From positions 1,822,919 through 1,886,918 of the forward strand of contig NC_014150.1 in assembly GCF_000092845.1 (NCBI RefSeq): 64,000 bases of DNA, written 5' to 3'. Positions 1-8,359 of the stretch are shown piece by piece (positions within the stretch are counted from its first letter, which is position 1; each line of letters starts with the position of its first letter). This stretch comes from Brachyspira murdochii DSM 12563. Lineage in GTDB: Bacteria > Spirochaetota > Brachyspiria > Brachyspirales > Brachyspiraceae. Position numbers and translations under genes: made by a program. The notes below the pieces were generated by a model. It was given only the letters and a program-made list of their open reading frames with translations. It ran no database searches and was not told the DNA's origin.

Positions 1-34
1 GAAAAATTATTATTGTTGATTTTTATATTTTAGA

Positions 35-64
35 GTGATAACCTAATTATATATGGGTTATCAC
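35..64 (+). terminator. hairpin terminator of a gene left of the window
   Basis: A 9-bp perfect stem (GTGATAACC with GGTTATCAC) around an 11-base AT loop is followed by a T-rich stretch. It probably ends a plus-strand gene lying off the left edge. Bases 65-248 hold no gene or other signal that I can recognise. Confidence 0.6.
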
Positions 65-248
65 TTTATTATATATTTTCATCTTTAAAGAAAATTATTA
101 AACTATTTAATACGCTGTGATTTTATTGTTATGCTATGCAAAACTTTTGGTATTATTACTTAATTTTTCCAGATTTTGAATGATATTAAAGTTAAATCTT
201 TTTTATTGCACTTGTATGATAAGCTATATAGTTTACTTCATAAAAAAA

Positions 249-278
249 ATTGACAAACTTAAAAAAATTTACTATATA
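249..278 (+). promoter_or_regulatory. possible promoter antisense to the lipoprotein gene
   Basis: TTGACA at 249-254 and TATATA at 273-278 are 18 bases apart. The site points into the 3' end of the minus-strand lipoprotein gene, and no plus-strand gene follows. It may be chance in AT-rich DNA or may drive an antisense RNA. Confidence 0.25.
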
Positions 279-282
279 AAAA

Positions 283-1521
283 TTATTCCAGTATATATGA
301 ATATTCATCTTTTATAAACGGTCTAATTTCATTAAAGCTTAAAGCTATTTCTGTTTCGCCTAAAACATAAGGAGTTATAGTATATATAGGCCATATAAAA
401 TACATACCATCAGCATAGATGTAAAAAGATGTATCAGCTAAAGTTATTTCATCTAAAGGAACTAAGTAACTTTCTTCATTTCTATCTTCTATTGATAAAA
501 GTTTTTCTATCATAATGCTTTTTAATTCAGTATCATCAAAATCTTTTATAAAATTAGTAACTTCTATTTTTTCGCCTGTTTCTAATGAATATACTAAATT
601 ATAATTATTGTACACTCCATGTGCTCCGCCTAAATATAGTGTTGAAGTTCTTCTTATAGATATAGTTTTATCATTAAAATAAGTTATGTTGATAGATTTA
701 CTTGATTCATAGCTGCCAACTGAATTTGTTAACCATTCATTATAGAAATCATTCATATCGTTTTCAAATAATTTTGATATGCTTCCCTTTTTATCATCAA
801 ATTCTAAATTTTCATTTCTTTTTATATTATTTAAATTAAAATCTTCATTTATATCAAAAGAAATTTTATCATATACTTCCAATTTGTTAGCGTCATCAGG
901 TATAAGCAAAAATATAGAATCTTTATATGAGAATGTAGATGCACTTCCGTATTCATTAGTTTCAGATACATCTGAGTACACATAGTTATATACTGCTGCT
1001 TTTAATGATGAAGTAGTATTTATTTCTTTTGATGAACTGTTTAATGATTTTGATGTCATTTTAAATGATGTGATATTTGAATATGTACTTTCTATACTGT
1101 TTCCGTTTTCAGCTTCTGCATATATTTTATTGTTAGTTATATCAAGAATACTGTTTTTATCATAGAATTGATTTATATCATTTAAATTTTTATAATTAAA
1201 AGCTGCCTTTATTTTTTTATAATTAGGTATTAATTCAGAATCGTTATTTATATAATCGGGCCATCTGTCATTTAAATATACAGAAAAGAAATCTCCTTCA
1301 TCATTTTTCATATAGTAGTAATGAGATATCCATTCTATATTTTTTGTATTGTTATTGTTTAATTCTTCGTCTTGTTTTAATTCATTTGTTTTTGTTTCAT
1401 TAGTTTGAGTTTCTATTAAGTTAGTATTTGTTTTATTATTATTAATTTGATTATTTTTATTATTATTTGAACATGATATTATTAAAAGCATAAGAGATAA
1501 TGTAAGGATATTTTTTATCAT
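283..1521 (-). CDS. lipoprotein with C-terminal DUF3298-type domain
   Basis: About 412 residues. A lipobox (LIISC, Cys17 from the chosen start) follows a hydrophobic signal peptide, then a long Asn/Thr/Glu-rich linker. The last half has the GGAHG motif and the IYADGMYFIWPIY stretch typical of DUF3298/RsiV-like extracytoplasmic domains, some of which bind lysozyme in RsiV. I chose the ATG at 1521 because GAGGAAAC lies 11 bases upstream; a TTG six codons earlier would destroy that site. Likely anchored to a membrane facing the periplasm. The family is reasonably sure; the ligand is unknown. It stands alone, divergent from the following OppA gene. Confidence 0.75.
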   Translation of the reverse strand: MIKNILTLSLMLLIISCSNNNKNNQINNNKTNTNLIETQTNETKTNELKQDEELNNNNTKNIEWISHYYYMKNDEGDFFSVYLNDRWPDYINNDSELIPNYKKIKAAFNYKNLNDINQFYDKNSILDITNNKIYAEAENGNSIESTYSNITSFKMTSKSLNSSSKEINTTSSLKAAVYNYVYSDVSETNEYGSASTFSYKDSIFLLIPDDANKLEVYDKISFDINEDFNLNNIKRNENLEFDDKKGSISKLFENDMNDFYNEWLTNSVGSYESSKSINITYFNDKTISIRRTSTLYLGGAHGVYNNYNLVYSLETGEKIEVTNFIKDFDDTELKSIMIEKLLSIEDRNEESYLVPLDEITLADTSFYIYADGMYFIWPIYTITPYVLGETEIALSFNEIRPFIKDEYSYILE

Positions 1522-1633
1522 AATAAATTGTTTCCTCAAAAATATTTAGTATAATTAGTAAACATAATATTATTTTTTTTGTTTTTTGTCAATATTGCAA
1601 GATAACAGAGGTTACTGTATAAAGAATTATTTA

Positions 1634-1662
1634 TTGACACAAAAAAAATTATAGTATAACAT
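1634..1662 (+). promoter_or_regulatory. promoter of the first oppA-like gene
   Basis: TTGACA at 1634-1639 is followed by overlapping -10 candidates (TATAAC at 1655-1660 or TAACAT at 1657-1662), about 30 bases before the start codon. A short AGGA ribosome-binding site lies in between. Confidence 0.5.
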
Positions 1663-1689
1663 AGAATAAATTTATATAAGGACAAAAAT

Positions 1690-3291
1690 ATGAAAAAAAT
1701 ATTAGTAATTTTATCTGTTATACTTTTGTTTGTTTTTTCATGCTCAAAAACAGATAATAATGAAGAATCATCAATATCAATAAATTTGGGACCGGAACCA
1801 AAAACAATAGACCCAACATTAAATTCTTTAAATATGGCATCATGTTATATACATCATGCATTTGAAGGACTTACAAAAATAGATTCCAATAATAATGTAA
1901 AGCCGGGTATGGCAGAAAGTTGGAATATATCTGATGATGGATTAACTTATACTTTTAATATAAGAAGAAATGCTAAATGGTCTGACGGCAAACCAGTAAC
2001 TGCTAAAGATTTTGAATATTCTTGGAAGAGGGCAGTTGATCCTAATACTGCAGCTGAGTATTCATATATGATGGAAGTAGTGAAAAATGCCAAAGAAATA
2101 AATTCAGGCACTATGGATTATAATAATTTGGCAGTAAAAGCAGTTAATGATTATACATTTCAGGTAGAATTAGCAAATCCTGCTGCTTATTTTTTAGAGT
2201 TTATAGCATCTACTGGTGTATTTTTCCCTGTCAGAAAAGATATTGTAGAAAAGTACGGCGATGAATGGACTTTAAAACCAGAAACATATATTGGAAATGG
2301 ATCTTACAAAATGAAGGAAAGAGTACCAGATGAAAAAATAGTTTTTGAAATAAATACTAACTATTATGATAAAAAAGAACAAACATCAAAAGAAATAAAC
2401 TTCGTTCTTATGAGCGATCCTAATACTGCAATTGCTGGCATAAGAGGCGGAACTATAGATTTTTCTGCATTAGAGCCTCCTTCTGCTGAGATAGAAACTT
2501 TAAAAAATGACGGATATATAGTAGGTAATAATGCTATAGGTACTTATTATATAGAGTTAAATATTACAAATAAAGCATTTGAAGATAAGAGAGTAAGACA
2601 GGCTTTGTCGCTTGCTATAGATAGAAATTATATAGTATCAAATGTTACTAAAGGCGGACAAGTTCCAGCTGGTGCTTTTGTACCTACTGAGGTAAGAGGA
2701 TTAGAAACTACATTTAGAAAAGAAAATAAAGAATATATAGATGTTAATAACTATGAGGCTAATGTTCAAAAGGCAAAAGCATTAATGGCGGAAGCTGGAT
2801 ATCCAGACGGACAAAATTATCCGGTAATAGAATTAAAAGTTTCACCAGGTATTTATGTGCTTGTAGGAGAGGCTATTCAGCAGATGTGGAAAGAAAATTT
2901 AAATGTTAATGTTTCTTTAGTTCAGGAAGAGTTTCCTATTACTCTTCAATCTTTACTAGAAAAAGATTATCAAATGGCTAGAATGGGCTGGACTGGGGAT
3001 TATAATGATCCTATGACTATGCTTGATGTTATGCTAAGCTACAGCGGAGTAAATCATACTGGTTTTAACAATGAAAATTATGACAGTCTTATATTAACAG
3101 CAAAAGAGTCTGCTGATAATACTGTGAGAATGAAGTCTATGGCAGAAGCTGAAAATATATTAATGGAAGAGATGCCTATAATTCCTCTCTATTACAGAGC
3201 TGATTCTTTTATAAAAAATCCTAAATTAAAAGGTGTGGTATTAAACCCTTTAGGAAGACATAAATTTAATTACGCTTATATAGAAGAATAA
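1690..3291 (+). CDS. oppA: oligopeptide ABC transporter substrate-binding lipoprotein (OppA-like)
   Basis: 533 residues, the normal length for the SBP_bac_5 (OppA/DppA) family. It opens with a signal peptide ending in a lipobox (FVFSC, Cys18). The family landmarks are all present: EPKTIDPTLN near residue 37, the HAFEGLT segment, AKWSDGKPVTAKDFEYSWKRA, and a C-terminal IPLYYRADSFI region. It should be anchored by lipid and hand peptides to an Opp/Dpp permease. No permease or ATPase gene is nearby, so it either shares a permease encoded elsewhere or has another ligand role. Two paralogues lie in this window (from 4451 and 16993). Confidence 0.92.
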   Translation: MKKILVILSVILLFVFSCSKTDNNEESSISINLGPEPKTIDPTLNSLNMASCYIHHAFEGLTKIDSNNNVKPGMAESWNISDDGLTYTFNIRRNAKWSDGKPVTAKDFEYSWKRAVDPNTAAEYSYMMEVVKNAKEINSGTMDYNNLAVKAVNDYTFQVELANPAAYFLEFIASTGVFFPVRKDIVEKYGDEWTLKPETYIGNGSYKMKERVPDEKIVFEINTNYYDKKEQTSKEINFVLMSDPNTAIAGIRGGTIDFSALEPPSAEIETLKNDGYIVGNNAIGTYYIELNITNKAFEDKRVRQALSLAIDRNYIVSNVTKGGQVPAGAFVPTEVRGLETTFRKENKEYIDVNNYEANVQKAKALMAEAGYPDGQNYPVIELKVSPGIYVLVGEAIQQMWKENLNVNVSLVQEEFPITLQSLLEKDYQMARMGWTGDYNDPMTMLDVMLSYSGVNHTGFNNENYDSLILTAKESADNTVRMKSMAEAENILMEEMPIIPLYYRADSFIKNPKLKGVVLNPLGRHKFNYAYIEE

Positions 3292-3310
3292 TACTAAATA
3301 ATAATATTAT

Positions 3311-3342
3311 AAAAGGGGCTTTATTCTATGAGCCTCTTTTTT
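3311..3342 (+). terminator. terminator after oppA
   Basis: AAAAGGGGCT pairs with AGCCTCTTTT around a 10-base loop, with a T run continuing past the stem. Only 20 bases separate it from the stop codon. Confidence 0.75.
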
Positions 3343-3358
3343 GTTATATAATATATTT

Positions 3359-3670
3359 TTAATTAAATAAATTTAACTGTTCATTATCATCTGGATTTTC
3401 AATATCATTAATTACACTTACAATGTTTATTTCATCTTTAATTACTATGAAATAAACATACATAACATTAGGATAATTTGATGGACAGGATCTATAATAT
3501 AAGTCTATACTAATATCATCATTTATTTTTAGCGGAGATTTTCTAGATTTCTTTATAGTTGGATCTTATTTTATAGTCTTTTCTAATCCATCTAATACTA
3601 AATTTAAATAAGGATCTTTCTCAAATTCTTTTTTATTTTGAAGTGCATATTTTGTGTAACAAATCTTCAT
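3359..3670 (-). pseudogene. small ORF with in-frame stop, overlapping the coiled-coil gene
   Basis: Read from an ATG at 3670, in a different frame inside the end of the upstream coiled-coil gene, this strand gives MKICYTKYALQNKK, runs to a TAA at 3568-3566, then stays open to 3359 (103 residues if the stop is read through). The stop could be one CAA-to-TAA change. The size and the basic-then-beta pattern (KKSRKSP, then VMYVYFIVI and INIVSVI) faintly recall RelE/ParE-type toxins, but I cannot place it firmly. The start/stop overlap implies it was translationally coupled to the gene before it. Confidence 0.5.
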
Positions 3671-4283
3671 CTTCTAATATTCCATTTCTCATATTTTCGA
3701 TATGCTTTTCTAAATTAATAGGTTCTTTATCATTATTTTTATTTTTTTCTATCATTTTATCAATATTATCTGACAAAGTCTTTTTTACTATTGATATTGT
3801 TTTTATCACACCAATCAATGAAAAAATAACTGTGGATGAATATTTTTGCTTACTGTTTTTTTTCCTTGGTATTCTAAGTACAATATTTTTATTACTAAAA
3901 AAATTATTTTCTTCAGCTATTGAAGTTATTCTATGACTATATATATTATACACTTCTTTTATCATATCAGAAACGATATATGGGGGATATTGGCATATTC
4001 CTAAATTATTTAATAATTTTAATTTTGAATTTTCTTTATTTAATTTTTCAATTTCTAGTTTCAATTCTTTATTAGAATCTTCCAAATTTTCATTAGATTT
4101 ATCTAATTCCCCAAATAAAGTATTTAAATCTTTTATTTGGCTTTGTAAAACAGGTATTGATTCTAAATCATCTATTATTTTATTGTATAGAGGATCATTT
4201 ATTTGTTTCCAACTATCTATCAATTCTTTTTCTCTTTCTTGATATACTATACTATCTTCTATATTATTTATAATATCTTCCAC
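3633..4283 (-). CDS. coiled-coil protein of unknown function
   Basis: About 216 residues from a GTG start at 4283, chosen because GAGGGTG sits just upstream; the longer ATG reading adds a hydrophobic N-terminus without a ribosome-binding site. Residues near 50-95 form an evident coiled coil (ELDKSNENLEDSNKELKLEI and on). A basic stretch (IPRKKNSKQKY) and a short hydrophobic segment (VIFSLIGVIKTI) follow. I recognise no family. It precedes and overlaps the broken small ORF, an arrangement that resembles an antitoxin-toxin pair, but that reading is a guess. Confidence 0.6.
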   Translation of the reverse strand: MEDIINNIEDSIVYQEREKELIDSWKQINDPLYNKIIDDLESIPVLQSQIKDLNTLFGELDKSNENLEDSNKELKLEIEKLNKENSKLKLLNNLGICQYPPYIVSDMIKEVYNIYSHRITSIAEENNFFSNKNIVLRIPRKKNSKQKYSSTVIFSLIGVIKTISIVKKTLSDNIDKMIEKNKNNDKEPINLEKHIENMRNGILEDEDLLHKICTSK

Positions 4284-4381
4284 AATTTCACCCTCTATAA
4301 GGAAATTACTACTATTAATATATATAATAATAAAAAAAATCAATATTATATATTAAGTTTATAAAAAAAATATTCAATTTA

Positions 4382-4410
4382 TTGACAAATATTAATATTA
4401 TGTATATAAA
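4382..4410 (+). promoter_or_regulatory. promoter of the second oppA-like gene
   Basis: TTGACA (4382-4387), a 17-base spacer and TATAAA (4405-4410), about 40 bases before the start codon. Confidence 0.65.
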
Positions 4411-4450
4411 TTATATTGTTAACATAATATTTTAATATATGGACAAAGTT

Positions 4451-6043
4451 ATGAAAAAAAGAATCTATTTATTAATTATCATTATTTTATTATTATTAAT
4501 TTCATGTAAAAATAAAGATTTATCTAATGAAAGCATAAGAGTAAGTATAGGAGCTGAGCCTCAGAGTATAGACCCGTCATTTTTATCAGCAATAGATAGT
4601 ATGATATATGCAGCACATGTATTTGAAGGGCTTACTACAAAAGATAAAGATAATAATTTGGTAGGAGGTGTTGCTGAGAGCTGGGATATTTCCTATGACG
4701 GGCTTACTATGACATTTCATTTAAGGGATAATGCTAAATGGTCTGACGGTAAAGATGTTACTGCTTCTGAGTTTGTATATTCTTTTAGAAGACTTGCCGA
4801 CCCAAAAACAGCTTCTTCATATAGTTTTTTAATAAACCCTATAAAAAATGCTTCTAAAGTAATATCTGGTGAATTGCCTATAGAAGAACTTGGGGTAAAG
4901 GCAGCAGATGATAAAACTTTAGAAGTATCATTTGAAGTACCTACTGCATATTTTTTGGAATTAGCAGCAGTACCAATATTTTCTCCTCTTAGAGAAGAGT
5001 TTATAAACGATAATTGGACTTTTTCTCCAGATACATATATAGGAAACGGACCTTATAAGATGACAGAGAGAAGAGCAGATGAAATAATATCTTTGGAATT
5101 AAATACTAATTATTGGAATAAGGATAATATAAAAGCTAAAAAATTAGACTTTATAATGTTTTCTGATGTTTCTACAGCATATGCAGCTATAAAAGAAGGC
5201 TCTATACTGTATTCATATAAAATTCCTCCTAATGATATAGACTTACTTAAAGAAGAGGGATATTTGGTTATAACACCTTCTTTAGGAACAGCATATTATG
5301 CACTTAATAATACAAATGAAGTTCTTAAAGATAAGAGAGTAAGAAAAGCATTAGCACTTGCAATAGACAGAAACTATATAGTAGAAAATATTACCAAAGG
5401 AGGGGAAAGACCTGCAGCAGCATTTATACCTTATGGGCTTAAGGATATACAAGGTGATTTCAGAGAAAATGGAGGCGAATACTACAGCGTTAAAAAAGAA
5501 GACTATAATAAAAATATCGAAGAGGCAAAAAGACTTTTATCTGAGGCTGGATATTCAAACGGCAGTAACTTTCCAGTGCTTGAGTTTAAGACCAATCCGG
5601 GTACTGGTGTAACAATAGCGGAAGCCATTCAGCAGATGTGGAAAGAAAATCTTAATATAGATATGACTATCACTCAGGAAGAGTGGTCTGTATTTCAGAA
5701 AAATAGGCAGACTAGGAATTATGTAGTTTGCAGGGCTGATTGGATAGGCGATTATCTTGACCCTATGACTTTTGCTGATCTTTTCGTAAGCAGCAGTTCT
5801 GGAAATAGGGTAGGGTATAATAATGCCGATTATGACAAACTTATACTAGAAGCCAAAAATACTTTGGATAATAAAATAAGAATGAGTAATATGCATAAGG
5901 CAGAGGATATGCTTATAGGTGAAGATATGGCTTTTATACCGCTTTATCATTATACTTCTCCTTCTATGCAAAGTCCAAAACTTAAAGATGTAATAGCTGA
6001 TACTTTAGAAATAAGGAGATTTTTTTACTGCTATACAGAATAA
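4451..6043 (+). CDS. oligopeptide-binding lipoprotein (OppA-like), second copy
   Basis: About 530 residues of the SBP_bac_5 family. The lipobox (LLLISC) follows a very hydrophobic signal peptide. EPQSIDPSFL, HVFEGLTTKD and AKWSDGKDVTASEFVYSFRR match the other two copies. I chose ATG 4451 over ATG 4439 because GGACAAAGTT then serves as the ribosome-binding region, exactly like GGACAAAAAT before the first copy. The paralogue is clearly diverged (for example the segment around EGSILYSYKIPP), so its peptide preference may differ. Own promoter and terminator; no permease genes nearby. Confidence 0.9.
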   Translation: MKKRIYLLIIIILLLLISCKNKDLSNESIRVSIGAEPQSIDPSFLSAIDSMIYAAHVFEGLTTKDKDNNLVGGVAESWDISYDGLTMTFHLRDNAKWSDGKDVTASEFVYSFRRLADPKTASSYSFLINPIKNASKVISGELPIEELGVKAADDKTLEVSFEVPTAYFLELAAVPIFSPLREEFINDNWTFSPDTYIGNGPYKMTERRADEIISLELNTNYWNKDNIKAKKLDFIMFSDVSTAYAAIKEGSILYSYKIPPNDIDLLKEEGYLVITPSLGTAYYALNNTNEVLKDKRVRKALALAIDRNYIVENITKGGERPAAAFIPYGLKDIQGDFRENGGEYYSVKKEDYNKNIEEAKRLLSEAGYSNGSNFPVLEFKTNPGTGVTIAEAIQQMWKENLNIDMTITQEEWSVFQKNRQTRNYVVCRADWIGDYLDPMTFADLFVSSSSGNRVGYNNADYDKLILEAKNTLDNKIRMSNMHKAEDMLIGEDMAFIPLYHYTSPSMQSPKLKDVIADTLEIRRFFYCYTE

Positions 6044-6139
6044 ATTAAATAGAATAAACTAAATAATAAATAAAAACTTTTAAATATTATATTAATTTTA
6101 TAGTATAATTTTTCGATTATTTAACAAAGCATAATAATG

Positions 6140-6178
6140 AAAAAGTTAGTATTTAAAAATGTAAATGCTAACTTTTTT
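6140..6178 (+). terminator. strong terminator after the second oppA-like gene
   Basis: A 16-bp stem (AAAAAGTTAGTATTTA with TAAATGCTAACTTTTT, one G-U pair) around a short AT loop. Because it has A and T tails on both sides it could also work on the minus strand. Confidence 0.75.
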
Positions 6179-6221
6179 ATAAATTCGATATTTAAATGAT
6201 TTTGTGAAATTAAAAAAATAA

Positions 6222-6264
6222 AAAGCCCCATTTATCATTATATGCTAATGAGCAATTGGGACTT
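6222..6264 (-). terminator. imperfect terminator after scpB
   Basis: On the minus strand AAGTCCCAATTGCTCATTA can pair imperfectly with the TGATAAATGGGGCTT segment, followed by a T-rich run. It lies about 50 bases past the scpB stop codon. Confidence 0.5.
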
Positions 6265-6313
6265 ATATAAATTAAGATTAATAAAAATGTTTAATATTTA
6301 AAAGAAATAACTT

Positions 6314-6955
6314 TTATTCATTTTTATTAAACTCTAAATCTTTCAGCTCTCTTAATTTTGGAAGATCATCTAAACTATTTATTCCAAAATGCATTAGGAA
6401 TTTATCTGTAGTTCCGTAAGTCTGTCTTTTGTCTAAATAATCTTTTCTTCCTTTCCAAGTGATAAAACCGTCTTCCATTAAAGCTCTTAAATGATATCCG
6501 CTGTCGCTTTGCCTTATATCATCAATTTCAGCTTTTGTAAGAGGCTGTTTGTATGCTATTATAGAAAGAGTCTGAAGCATTGCTTTTGATATTTTTTTCT
6601 TACGTTTCTTATCATATATAGCTGATAAAGTTCCGAACGTAGAAGGTATTATCGTCATAATGATAGAATCTCCTACTTCAAGTATCTCTATAGCACTGCC
6701 TGCATTTCTGTATTTACTATTTATACTTTCTATATAGTTTCTTATGTCAGAATTTTCACATTTAAAAAGTGTTCTGAGTCTGCCTATAGGAACACTGCCT
6801 TCTACATATATAACAGCTTCCATTACCTTTTCAAGTTCTTCTCTGTTGGAAAGAATAGAATCATCTATTTCAAAGGCTGTTTTTTCAGATGATTTGTTTT
6901 CTGCCTGAGCTTCCATGCTTTCATTATTTTCTTTAAGTTGTTTAATATCGTCCAT
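6314..6955 (-). CDS. scpB: segregation and condensation protein ScpB
   Basis: 213 residues. ScpB dimers of winged-helix domains bind the kleisin ScpA and complete the SMC condensin that organises the chromosome. The N-terminal winged helix (LEKVMEAVIYVEGSVPIGRL) and the second one (LQTLSIIAYKQPLTKAEIDDIR, then TYGTTDKFLMHFGI) are clear. The first 30 residues are a Glu/Ser-rich extension that looks disordered. AGGGATAT precedes the ATG. scpA is not next to it, unlike in many bacteria, so the partner gene must lie outside the window. Confidence 0.92.
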   Translation of the reverse strand: MDDIKQLKENNESMEAQAENKSSEKTAFEIDDSILSNREELEKVMEAVIYVEGSVPIGRLRTLFKCENSDIRNYIESINSKYRNAGSAIEILEVGDSIIMTIIPSTFGTLSAIYDKKRKKKISKAMLQTLSIIAYKQPLTKAEIDDIRQSDSGYHLRALMEDGFITWKGRKDYLDKRQTYGTTDKFLMHFGINSLDDLPKLRELKDLEFNKNE

Positions 6956-7006
6956 AATATTTATATCCCTAAAAACAAAAATCCTTTTTTATTTTTACAT
7001 ATTTAA

Positions 7007-7034
7007 ATTATAACATAGATAAAACTTTTTTCAA
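7007..7034 (-). promoter_or_regulatory. promoter of scpB
   Basis: On the minus strand TTGAAA (7034-7029), a 16-base spacer and TATAAT (7012-7007), about 50 bases before the scpB start. Confidence 0.55.
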
Positions 7035-7135
7035 TAATGTATGGAAAATATGAAATAAAATTATAATTGATAAATTTATATATTAGTATATACCTAAATA
7101 AGTATAGGTTATAAATAGTATAATTTTTTTAAATT

Positions 7136-7462
7136 TAAAAAGCATTTGGGTGGTAACAGTTAAAGCTAAAATATAAAAATCATTGATAAATAACAAATAG
7201 TATCAAAAAATTTAAAGGGTGGGAGTGAGTAGAAATTTTAAAACTTTATTTAAATCCCCTCCCTTTTAGATTAAAAGCTTTGTTTTTTAGTATATTAACT
7301 TTGATTAATTCTGTAAGCCTATACTCAAAAAGCAGCCCCGCCCAAAGCTTAATTTAAATTTGCACTTTACTCCACGCACGCAGCATTAAACATTTATATA
7401 TAATAAAAATTAAAATTAATAATCGGTTTATATGTAAGAATCAATTAAACGTGCGTTAATAG
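7136..7462 (+). repeat. dispersed intergenic repeat, copy A
   Basis: This non-coding block matches, in inverted orientation, the blocks at 14735-15183. Shared landmarks in order are TGGGTGG, TAACAGTTAAAGC, AGTATCAAAAAATTTAAA, TTTTAGAT...AAAGCTTTGTTTTTTA, CCCGCCCAAAGC, TTTAAATTTGCACTTT, ACGCACGCAG and ACGTGCGTT. It contains self-complementary parts (GGGTGGGA with TCCCCTCCC; ACGCACG with CGTGCGT), so it could fold. No ORF is conserved in it. It may be a MITE-like element or remnant. It fills most of the gap between scpB and smpB. Confidence 0.75.
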
Positions 7463-7548
7463 ATATTATGAATTTAAATATTTTTTTCTAATTTTAATTA
7501 TAGTGTGAACATTATATAATACTTAAACATATGAAAATAAAACTGCAA

Positions 7549-7576
7549 TTGACAAATTAATTATATTTTGTATAAT
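7549..7576 (+). promoter_or_regulatory. promoter of smpB, placing the start point at the start codon
   Basis: TTGACA (7549-7554), a 16-base spacer and TATAAT (7571-7576). The expected transcription start, about 7 bases past the -10 box, falls at or next to the A of the ATG at 7584. No Shine-Dalgarno sequence precedes the ATG, so the mRNA may be leaderless. Confidence 0.75.
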
Positions 7577-7583
7577 AAAATCC

Positions 7584-8063
7584 ATGGCTAAGAAAGATAA
7601 AAAAGGAAATAATACTATCTCATCTGGAGAGATAACAAAAAACAAAAAAGCTCTTTTCAATTATGAGCTAATAGAAACCTTTGAAGCTGGTATTGTTTTG
7701 CTTGGTACAGAGGTAAAATCATTGCGTGAAAGAAGTGTTAATATGGCTGACAGCTATGCTTCTTTTAAAAAGGGAGAGCTTTTTATAGTTAATATGCATA
7801 TTTCACCTTATCATTTCGGCAACAGAAATAATCATGAGCCTCTTCGTGAAAGAAAACTCTTAATGAAAAAAAGAGAATTAAAACGCCTATATGGAAAAAT
7901 AAAAGAACAAGGTCTTACTCTTATTCCAGCTAAACTATACTTTGCAAGAGGAAAGGTAAAGGTAGAATTAGCTTTAGCTAAAGGTAAAAAACTTCATGAC
8001 AAAAGAGAAACTCTAAAAAGAAAAACTTTAGACAGAGAAATGGAAAGATATATTAAAAGATAA
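7584..8063 (+). CDS. smpB: SsrA-binding protein SmpB
   Basis: 159 residues, full length. SmpB binds tmRNA and brings it to stalled ribosomes for trans-translation. The OB-fold core is evident: NYELIETFEAGIVLLGTEVKSLRE, then NMADSYASFKKGELFIVNMHISPY and a basic C-terminal tail (KGKKLHDKRETLKRK...REMERYIKR) that follows mRNA into the decoding site. The N-terminus has a Lys-rich extension. The start codon has no ribosome-binding site and sits where a perfect promoter would begin transcription. No tmRNA gene is visible in the window. Confidence 0.95.
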   Translation: MAKKDKKGNNTISSGEITKNKKALFNYELIETFEAGIVLLGTEVKSLRERSVNMADSYASFKKGELFIVNMHISPYHFGNRNNHEPLRERKLLMKKRELKRLYGKIKEQGLTLIPAKLYFARGKVKVELALAKGKKLHDKRETLKRKTLDREMERYIKR

Positions 8064-8068
8064 TATTG

Positions 8069-8347
8069 TTATTCTGATGATAATGCATTTTTTATATAGA
8101 ACTCTATTTTACAAATATAATCAGATACTTCTTTAATATTTTCTTTTTTATTATTATCTGTTTTGTATTTCTTTATTGATAATACAAACTCATCAAGAAG
8201 TTCTTTTAAATTATCCATAGATATTTTTTTAAATTTATTGGATAATACTTCTATTTTTTCTATAGTAGTATAATCTATATTATTAATTCCGCTGAATACT
8301 ATATCGGATATAATAAGTTCTAAATCTCTAAGCAAATCAAAAATCAT
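8069..8347 (-). CDS. small helical protein of unknown function
   Basis: 92 residues, predicted almost wholly helical, with alternating acidic and basic residues and no signal peptide or membrane segment. No family recognised. It begins 12 bases after the membrane protein gene upstream, so the two are probably one transcript, and its stop lies 5 bases from the convergent smpB stop. The ribosome-binding site is weak, so translation may be coupled to the upstream gene. Confidence 0.65.
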   Translation of the reverse strand: MIFDLLRDLELIISDIVFSGINNIDYTTIEKIEVLSNKFKKISMDNLKELLDEFVLSIKKYKTDNNKKENIKEVSDYICKIEFYIKNALSSE

Positions 8348-8359
8348 ATTATCATTCTT

